This document shows positions 14,456 through 19,998 of a stretch of 19,998 bases of DNA, piece by piece. A model generated the notes under the pieces. The model was not told the origin of the DNA and made no database searches. It worked only from the letters and a program-made list of their open reading frames with translations. The position numbers and the translations under genes were made by a program. Source of the stretch: an uncultured Parasutterella sp. (GTDB lineage Bacteria > Pseudomonadota > Gammaproteobacteria > Burkholderiales > Burkholderiaceae_F); assembly GCA_900766055.1 (NCBI GenBank), contig CAAFTZ010000032.1:1-19998 (forward strand). The letters run 5' to 3'. Each line of letters opens with the position of its first letter. The stretch's first letter is position 1.

Positions 14456-16057
14456 ATGGCGATTAATCAGCAACAAAGTTTACCACTCGGAACATCGGAC
14501 TTTATAGCTTTGAGAATGGCCGATGAAATCTACGTTGATAAAACGGAGATGGTTTTTAGCTTGGCTGTTAATCGTGGTAAATATTTTCTTGCTAGACCGA
14601 GAAGGTTTGGTAAATCTCTTCTGATATCGACTTTTGAGTCTTTATTTAAGTTCGGCCTGCGGGACTTCAAAGGTTTGGCTATTGAAAAACTTTGGAAGGA
14701 AGATACGAACTATAATGTTGTGCGGCTGGATTTTTCGGAAATTAAGGATTTCGCGGATGCTGAATCTTTTTCAGAACGATTGATATCCCTTATCTCGCGT
14801 AAATTTGCTCCCTTTGGTTTTCGTTACGAACTTCGTCCCTTCCAAACAGTTTCTGATCAGCTATCCGATTGGTTGACTGCTCAGGAAAAGAATTCTTTGG
14901 TTCTCTTAATCGATGAATACGACGCGCCTCTTACTTCTTGTTTGAACAACAAAACTGTTTTCAAAGAAGTTCGAAGAGCTTTATCGGCTTTTTACTCGGT
15001 GTTAAAGTCAAATGAAGGTGCGTTGAGATTTGCGTTCATCACAGGGATCACAAAGTTTAATAAGACAAGCATATTTTCAGAGCTGAATAATCTTTCGGAC
15101 CTCTCCCTAGATGTGGAATATGGCACCCTGCTAGGTTATACATACTCCGAAACGCAGAAATACTTTTCCGGATACTTAGATAATGCCGCCTCGTTGTTAG
15201 GCATCTCAAGAGAGGAACTCACGGAAGAGCTCATCAAGCATTACGACGGTTTTTGCTTTGAAAGAACCGCTAAAGAACATGTTTTTGCACCATGGTCGAT
15301 ACTGAACTTTCTCTCATCACCTCGAAACGGTTTTGTTGACTATTGGTTTGAAAGCGGTGGAAAGCCTTCCGTCTTAGTTGAATATTTAAAATCTCACGCT
15401 CTTAAGCATCCTGAAGAGTATGGACGGGAAAAATCGATTACCCTTTCTACTCTTTCCGGGTCTTCTGATTTGGAAAATTTGTCGGATTTGGGTCTTCTGA
15501 CACAAGCAGGCTACTTGACGATCAAGGCAGTAAGGTACGGAGATACGGTATTTCTTGATTATCCGAACTTAGAAGTGAAGCGCGCTATGGCTCAGTTATA
15601 TATGGAGCGCTTGCTCGATGGTAAAGTTGCCGGGCAAGTGGGTGCAGGTCCAATAGCAAAGGTACTTGCTGAAGAATCTGCCGAGTCGGTATTCCATATT
15701 CTCAACCGACTCTTCATGGCAATTGATTATCAGAACTATCCGGTGAAGGACGAAGCTTCCTTGCGAGCTTATGTCCAGGTCTATTTCTCAGGAGCAGGCT
15801 TAGAGCCGAAAGTTGAACAGCACAATGCTCACGGCAGAAGTGATCTAGAAGTAAGCGTCGAAGAAAGACATTGGGTTTTCGAGTTCAAAGTTTCCTATGA
15901 CGGGGAAAAGGAAGAAGAAATACTTCTAGACGGCATTTCACAGATGAAAGCCAGGCATTACGGAGAGCAAGGGGATTCCAAGGAGCTCAAGCGTGTCGTG
16001 TTGGTCTATTCAATTCCATCTCGCCAATTCGTGAAATGGAAATTGCTGACGGCCTAA
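14456..16057 (+). CDS. AAA-ATPase-like protein with C-terminal PD-(D/E)XK nuclease fold
   Basis: A 533-residue protein of the family with an AAA-ATPase-like N-terminal domain and a PDDEXK_9 (DUF1703) C-terminal domain. The start GTSDFIALRMADEIYVDKT is typical. The P-loop is at about 47-56 (RPRRFGKSLL, K53-S54) and the Walker B segment at 148-156 (LVLLIDEYD, D153-E154). The nuclease core near the end has D463 in GRSDLEV and E476-x-K478 in FEFK, so both active sites look complete. The family occurs in many copies in gut anaerobes; its role is not known, and defence or mobile-element functions are speculative. The ATG at 14456 is preferred because AGAGGA lies just upstream and the domain starts at once. 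An ATG at 14408 would add 16 non-family residues. Confidence 0.88.
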   Translation: MAINQQQSLPLGTSDFIALRMADEIYVDKTEMVFSLAVNRGKYFLARPRRFGKSLLISTFESLFKFGLRDFKGLAIEKLWKEDTNYNVVRLDFSEIKDFADAESFSERLISLISRKFAPFGFRYELRPFQTVSDQLSDWLTAQEKNSLVLLIDEYDAPLTSCLNNKTVFKEVRRALSAFYSVLKSNEGALRFAFITGITKFNKTSIFSELNNLSDLSLDVEYGTLLGYTYSETQKYFSGYLDNAASLLGISREELTEELIKHYDGFCFERTAKEHVFAPWSILNFLSSPRNGFVDYWFESGGKPSVLVEYLKSHALKHPEEYGREKSITLSTLSGSSDLENLSDLGLLTQAGYLTIKAVRYGDTVFLDYPNLEVKRAMAQLYMERLLDGKVAGQVGAGPIAKVLAEESAESVFHILNRLFMAIDYQNYPVKDEASLRAYVQVYFSGAGLEPKVEQHNAHGRSDLEVSVEERHWVFEFKVSYDGEKEEEILLDGISQMKARHYGEQGDSKELKRVVLVYSIPSRQFVKWKLLTA

Positions 16058-16087
16058 AAAATCATCACTAATTCTTAGCTAGGTACG

Positions 16088-16143
16088 GAATTTTTCTATA
16101 GTCCACTATAGAATTTTTCCATAGTCGACTATAGAATTTTTCC
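16088..16143. repeat. 23-bp tandem repeat with internal palindromes
   Basis: Two full 23-base units (16088-16110 and 16111-16133) and the first ten bases of a third (16134-16143). Each begins GAATTTTTC. Unit one contains CTATAGT-CC-ACTATAG (16096-16111); unit two contains the perfect palindrome ATAGTCGACTAT (16121-16132). The units differ at two positions. They lie between convergent genes, 31 bases after the AAA-ATPase-like stop and 9 bases before the carbonic anhydrase stop. Each stem is followed on the plus strand by AATTTTT, so it may be a tandem weak terminator. Confidence 0.75.
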
Positions 16144-16151
16144 GAAGTCTG

Positions 16152-16799
16152 TCAGGGATTTTCGACAGTGTGGAAGAGAAGTTCGAAATCTTCTGAGTCG
16201 GGGCTGAAACGATAAAGATTGCCTTCCGATAAATCGTAGTAGAGGGCGTGAAGCTTGAGCTGTCCGTCCTTAACACGCTCTGCGATCCAAGGATAGGAGA
16301 GCAGGTTATCAAGAGAAATCAGCACGGCTCCTTCTTCACAGTGGCGGCTTCGAGTCTTTTCATCTTCATCGCCCGTCATAGCTTGAAGCCGTTCAAGAGC
16401 CGGGGAGGCGATGCCGACCCAGTCTTGAATATAAGTTTCCCCGGCGATGGATTCAGGTGTCATGAGACCGTGGATGCCCCCGCAATGAGAATGACCCATG
16501 ACGACGATGTGCTCGACATTGAGATGTTTGACGCCGTACTCAATGGCACTCATCACAGAACATGGATTTGAGGCCTGTGTTACCGCGGGAACAAGCGCAG
16601 CCACGTTTCTGATCACAAACAAATCACCCGGCTTGCAGTGCAGAAGAATTGCCGGATCGACTCTCGAATCGCAGCAGGCGACAACCAGCGTTTTAGGATT
16701 CTGAGCCTTTTCCAGTGATTCGAAATACTGCCTTTCCTTTAAGAAGTAAGTTTGCTTGAAGTTGTGGAAGCCTTCTATAAGTTTGTGAAAATTGTCCAT
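16152..16799 (-). CDS. Beta-class carbonic anhydrase
   Basis: A 215-residue zinc enzyme that interconverts CO2 and bicarbonate in the cytoplasm. All beta-class residues are present: C42-x-D44-x-R46 in ACCDSRVDP, and H103-x-x-C106 in MGHSHCGG. RNVAALV at 64-70 and SAIEYGVKHLNV are also typical. The C-terminal half is normal in length. I prefer the ATG at 16799 because DNFHKLIEGFHNFKQTYF matches the usual N-terminus. An ATG at 16850 would add 17 residues of low-complexity sequence without a good ribosome site. No neighbour points to a special role; it stands alone between a tandem repeat and the second porin terminator. Confidence 0.94.
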   Translation of the reverse strand: MDNFHKLIEGFHNFKQTYFLKERQYFESLEKAQNPKTLVVACCDSRVDPAILLHCKPGDLFVIRNVAALVPAVTQASNPCSVMSAIEYGVKHLNVEHIVVMGHSHCGGIHGLMTPESIAGETYIQDWVGIASPALERLQAMTGDEDEKTRSRHCEEGAVLISLDNLLSYPWIAERVKDGQLKLHALYYDLSEGNLYRFSPDSEDFELLFHTVENP

Positions 16800-16929
16800 T
16801 TTGTTCTTTGTTTTGTTGTCTGAGTTCAAAGAAATATACAACGCCGCCATTCTTTAAGAGACTGGAATTCGTCCCAATATACGCTCAGAAGAATTGTTAA
16901 TCCTCTCTTTAATAGGGAAGGTCTTTATG

Positions 16930-16958
16930 AAAAAAAGAGAATCCGGGTTCGGATTCTC
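16930..16958 (-). terminator. Rho-independent terminator after the second porin
   Basis: On the minus strand a perfect nine-base stem (16950-16958 with 16937-16945, four-base loop) is followed by seven T's (16930-16936). It lies about 68 bases past the porin stop and ends the DcuC-porin transcript. The plus strand has only four A's after the stem, so it works in one direction. Confidence 0.9.
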
Positions 16959-17026
16959 AAAAGGCCTGGTGTCGGAGGATTCCAGACTGTTAAATCAATG
17001 GAAGTACGTCTTAGGAAAGTAACTTA

Positions 17027-18130
17027 TTAGAAATATTTGGTTATGCCGGTAATGATGTTGAAGGCATGATCCTTAGTAAATTTTTTCGTCTTTGAGTTTT
17101 GTCCGTCCCAAGTCGAAAAGCCTCCTCCGATGTAGATATCAATACTTTTAGAGGGTCGGTACAGATACTTCGTAGCAATGCCCAGCATATGAGCTTTATG
17201 GTCTTCAATGTTGTTAATGGTATTGACTTTGTAATCACGGTAATAAATCATCGACTGCCAAGAAGATAGGCCAAACCAGAACTGAGTACCGGCGTAGGTA
17301 CCAAAGCCCTTGATATTCTTAGCGGAAGAAAAACCATCCAGTTTATTGACGCCGTCAAAGTACTGCCCCTGTAGATAAACGGTCACGGGTTTGAAACGAT
17401 AGCTTCCGCTGATCGTGGCGATTTTCTTGCTTGTCGTTCCTTTAGAAGCTGCCGGTACCTTTTTGCCCCAGGTTGTTTCCTCGTATGCGGCAACAAGGTT
17501 TAAGTTGCCGTTTTTATAACGGAGACCTCCTGCATAAAATTTATCTACGTCGCTCGTATTTTCATCTCCCTCTTCAGACTCCTCGGTTTTCATGGAGTAT
17601 TGCAGCGTTCCTTGGAATCCGGCAAGCATTGGAGTACGGTACGTGATCATATTGTCAATTCTGGAGGATTTCACCGGAGCAAGTCCTGTGCCGTATGTTC
17701 CGCCTCCGAAGGAATCCATGAAGAATTGAAGGTCGTAGGCGCCGGATCCGGAAGAGATTCCGGAAATTCTTCCGGCAGAGACTTCACCAAACTTTTTGCT
17801 GCTGACGGTTAAGTAGGAGCAGCCTTCAAAAATTTTATTGCCCTTTGGGCCGCCTTTTAATGCGCCGGAATCAGACGCAAAGCGGTTTTCTAAACGGAAA
17901 CCTACAGATAAATCATCGGTTATCTCTTCTATTCCTTTGATACCGATACGGGAGGCAGTATTCAACCCTGACTGCATCGTGATCGTAGTGTCTTTATGAG
18001 TGTCCCCTCCGTAATTGTCATAGGCGATACCAGTATCAATACGTCCGTAAATCGTAACGGAGCTTTCGGCTTGGGCAGAGAATGCAATGAGAAGGGCAGA
18101 GATGAAAAGAGAATATTTAAATATTTTCAT
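17027..18130 (-). CDS. Outer-membrane porin, second copy
   Basis: A 367-residue general porin. The signal peptide ends at AQA before ESSVTIYGRIDTG. RIGIKGIEEITDDLSVGFRLENRF near 62-85 and FGEVSAGRISG near 114 match the first porin family. It ends in Phe (GITKYF). It differs markedly from the first porin in sequence and loops, so it is not a recent duplicate. It starts 18 bases after the DcuC stop, so the two are almost surely one transcript. A dedicated outer-membrane pore for the DcuC substrate is a fair inference. Confidence 0.93.
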   Translation of the reverse strand: MKIFKYSLFISALLIAFSAQAESSVTIYGRIDTGIAYDNYGGDTHKDTTITMQSGLNTASRIGIKGIEEITDDLSVGFRLENRFASDSGALKGGPKGNKIFEGCSYLTVSSKKFGEVSAGRISGISSGSGAYDLQFFMDSFGGGTYGTGLAPVKSSRIDNMITYRTPMLAGFQGTLQYSMKTEESEEGDENTSDVDKFYAGGLRYKNGNLNLVAAYEETTWGKKVPAASKGTTSKKIATISGSYRFKPVTVYLQGQYFDGVNKLDGFSSAKNIKGFGTYAGTQFWFGLSSWQSMIYYRDYKVNTINNIEDHKAHMLGIATKYLYRPSKSIDIYIGGGFSTWDGQNSKTKKFTKDHAFNIITGITKYF

Positions 18131-18148
18131 TTTGATTACCTTTTGCCG

Positions 18149-19411
18149 TTAGAGAAGGTAGTAAGCAGCGATAACCATGAGGAACATGACAGGAGCGGAG
18201 CGCTTAACGATTTCCATCGGGTTGACGGAGGCGATACCGGCTACAAGGATGAGGCCGCCGCAGAGCGGAGAACTGAGTCGACCGAAAGAGCCTGAAATTA
18301 CGGCGAGCCAGCCTAAATCAGCAATTTGAAGGCCGAAACTCGGGGCGCTCGGAGTGACTGCTTCATTGAAGGCGAAAGCTGCAGCATCACCGGAACCGGT
18401 TAATACACCCATAAGGTAGGGGCCGAAGGCACCGCCGATTCTGGCGAGATGATTGGCCTGCGTAAGCGTTTGAACAAGAAGGTCGATAACCCCTGCCGCT
18501 TTGAGGCCGGCAGCAAAGACACCGGCTGCAATGATGATGCCGAGAATATTTCCGTAGCCTTTACCCATGCCGTCGAAGAATTTTTTAGTTACTTCTGCGG
18601 GATTAGACCGTGTGACACAGAGTGCGTAGAACGTGCCGATAAGCATCGCCGTTGCTACGCTCATTTTCATTTTTGTATACAAGGAAACGTAGAGCAGGAT
18701 GACGACAGGAATGAGCGGGGCAATGGCATAAAGAGGGTTGATTTTCTTCGGAAGATTGTCAGCAAGCTCATTATGTTCATCGGTCTGATTCTGAGGTTTT
18801 TTATAGTCTCGATAAACAAAGCAAACTACTGTCAGGCCGACGATAGTTGCAAGCGAAAACAACAAGATAGGAGAAGTGAACCGTCCGATAAACTCCATGA
18901 TTTCCATGTTGGCAATCTTGGAGACGAATACATTGTGTGCGACACCGGGATTGAGAAGAGCAGGTGTGGTGGAGCAGACAACAGCCGCAGCAGCGATTGC
19001 CGGCTTGAACCCCGATCTAATCAAAATCGGGATCATGGATGGGCCTACTGCCGCGCAGAGTCCGGCTGTGGAAGGAATGGCTACTGCACAAAGACCGGTT
19101 ACAAACATGCAAGCGGGGAGCAATAACACACCTAACCTTCTCAGAGGCTTAGTCAAGAGCGCAACCAAGTGCACGTCGCACTTAGTTAAAGAAATAGTTG
19201 CAGCAAAGCCCATGGCAGAACAAATGGCGATGATGAGAGATGACCTCGTCATCGAAGCATCGAACTGCTGGAATGCAATCATTGGCTTCAAAGAAAATAT
19301 CGCCATTGCGAACCCCGAAGCTAAAAGAACGCACCGAGTTTCGTAACGTTTGATCAATGCATAAATCGTTACAAGTACAACGATTAGTGCGAAAGCTACA
19401 TTGATAGACAT
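18149..19411 (-). CDS. DcuC-family C4-dicarboxylate carrier
   Basis: A 420-residue inner-membrane protein with about twelve hydrophobic segments. It resembles the anaerobic DcuC family: N-terminal VAFALIVVLVTIYALIKRYETR, a central loop at about 210-225 (hydrophilic, QNQTDEHNELADNLPKK), VFAAGLKAAGVIDLL, and the conserved YLMGVLTGSGDAAAFAFNEAVTP. DcuC proteins mainly export succinate or exchange dicarboxylates during anaerobic growth. Here the substrate is not proven; it could be another acid. AAGGA precedes the ATG at 19411. It is co-transcribed with the second porin and divergent from the OFA-type transporter, with an 18-bp palindrome between the two starts. Confidence 0.87.
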   Translation of the reverse strand: MSINVAFALIVVLVTIYALIKRYETRCVLLASGFAMAIFSLKPMIAFQQFDASMTRSSLIIAICSAMGFAATISLTKCDVHLVALLTKPLRRLGVLLLPACMFVTGLCAVAIPSTAGLCAAVGPSMIPILIRSGFKPAIAAAAVVCSTTPALLNPGVAHNVFVSKIANMEIMEFIGRFTSPILLFSLATIVGLTVVCFVYRDYKKPQNQTDEHNELADNLPKKINPLYAIAPLIPVVILLYVSLYTKMKMSVATAMLIGTFYALCVTRSNPAEVTKKFFDGMGKGYGNILGIIIAAGVFAAGLKAAGVIDLLVQTLTQANHLARIGGAFGPYLMGVLTGSGDAAAFAFNEAVTPSAPSFGLQIADLGWLAVISGSFGRLSSPLCGGLILVAGIASVNPMEIVKRSAPVMFLMVIAAYYLL

Positions 19412-19534
19412 AAGTGAATCCTTGGAAAAATGAGGGAGTTAACTTTGCCTAAAAGGCCAGAAAAGTTTAGAAGTCCGAACAGGATCCACCAATTCGAACT
19501 ATCTCCAAAATTGCTGTTGGTTAAGTGATATTCG

Positions 19535-19552
19535 ATATCCGATATCGGATAT
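19535..19552. promoter_or_regulatory. Perfect 18-bp palindrome between the divergent transporter genes
   Basis: ATATCCGATATCGGATAT is fully self-complementary. Further GATAT copies flank it at 19527-19531 and in the following GATATAAGATA. It lies 124 bases before the DcuC start and 101 bases before the MFS start, and TATAAG and TATAAA boxes follow on the plus strand. It is well placed as a shared operator. The bound regulator is not in the window. Confidence 0.6.
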
Positions 19553-19653
19553 AAGATAGCCTATAAAAAACAAATAATTAGAGGTTTTATACGAGGTGAA
19601 AATTTCTCTTTTTTAATAGAATAAAAATTCAATTTCATATTGTTCGGTTAAAA

Positions 19654-19998
19654 ATGAATGAATTTTTAGTCCTTAAAAAGAAGCGTTGGTTTTGCCTAAT
19701 CCTATTTTGTTTAGCTAATTTTTTTACAGGGGCTCTTTATATCTGGAGCGTCTTCTCCAGCCCTCTGGCACAAAAAATTGGTTTAGCAACTGCAACGAAC
19801 TTAACTGCTGCAGATATTTCTCCGGTGTTCGGAGTCGCAACAGGTGTTACTCCTTTTTTGATGCTGGCAGGCGGATACATCAATGACAAATTCGGACCTA
19901 GATTTGTAATTGCTGCCGGAGGATTATTTATAGGGATCGGCTATCTCCTCTGTGCTGTCAGTGAAAGCATAAGCATGCTTTATATCGCTTACGGATTG
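19654..19998 (+). CDS. MFS transporter, OFA (oxalate/formate antiporter) type, 3' end missing
   Basis: The reading frame is open from the ATG at 19654 to the window edge, giving 115 residues without a stop. RWFCLILFCLANFFTGALYIWSVFSSPLA is the typical first membrane segment of OFA carriers, with the YxWSVF pattern. The second part holds FGVATGVTPFLMLAGGYINDKFGPR, where GGxxxDxxGPR is the MFS loop 2-3 signature. Members exchange oxalate, formate or other monocarboxylates, and many remain unassigned. The ribosome site is weak. An ATG four bases later is out of frame and stops quickly, so this start is the only good one. Confidence 0.85.
   Translation, partial: MNEFLVLKKKRWFCLILFCLANFFTGALYIWSVFSSPLAQKIGLATATNLTAADISPVFGVATGVTPFLMLAGGYINDKFGPRFVIAAGGLFIGIGYLLCAVSESISMLYIAYGL

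Noticed and set aside
16088..16143. CRISPR array
   Set aside because: Units are directly adjacent with no spacers, only about two and a half copies, and no cas genes are near.
18449..19126. A 225-residue open frame on the plus strand
   Set aside because: It is antisense to the DcuC carrier, rich in Cys, Arg and Asn in no domain pattern, and has no ribosome site.

Overview
The window looks like chromosomal DNA of a Gram-negative, anaerobically respiring betaproteobacterium, most likely Sutterellaceae (Parasutterella or Sutterella type). Reasons: two betaproteobacterial-type trimeric porins, a periplasmic tetraheme cytochrome with a soluble fumarate-reductase-like flavoprotein, DcuC and AEC carriers, and moderate GC with AT-rich intergenic DNA. 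The genus is an inference from gene style, not from a marker gene. I see no rRNA, tRNA, CRISPR array or insertion sequence.

Layout. Bases 1-1571 (+) hold an overlapping three-gene set: the end of a cyclophilin-like protein, a DUF4405 membrane protein that probably binds b-type heme, and an exported flavodoxin. Bases 1586-5928 hold a LysR regulator (-), a divergent aldo/keto reductase (+), an exported alpha/beta hydrolase with a Cys nucleophile (+), and an AEC permease (-). Bases 6017-8371 (-) are a hipB-hipA operon with a third gene, an RlaP/YcgL-type nucleotidyltransferase, attached.

The centre of interest is 8569-13333 (-), read right to left: a Tat-exported FAD reductase of the fumarate/urocanate reductase family, a Sec-exported tetraheme cytochrome c, a Sec-exported protein of the histidine/phenylalanine ammonia-lyase fold, and then a porin. 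The lyase lacks the Ala-Ser-Gly tripeptide that forms the MIO cofactor. MIO-less relatives are known as ergothionases, which eliminate trimethylamine from ergothioneine to give thiourocanate. I infer that the operon makes its own electron acceptor in the periplasm: the lyase creates an aryl-acrylate, the flavoprotein reduces its double bond, and the cytochrome delivers electrons from a quinol dehydrogenase encoded elsewhere. A 14-bp palindrome abuts the likely -10 box of this operon, and a TetR-family regulator is divergently encoded next to it.

Bases 13699-16057 (+) hold that TetR regulator and an AAA-ATPase-like/PD-(D/E)XK protein. A short palindromic tandem repeat separates it from a beta-carbonic anhydrase (-). 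The right end has a DcuC carrier and a second porin as a pair (-). A perfect 18-bp palindrome separates them from the start of an MFS transporter of OFA type (+), which runs off the window.
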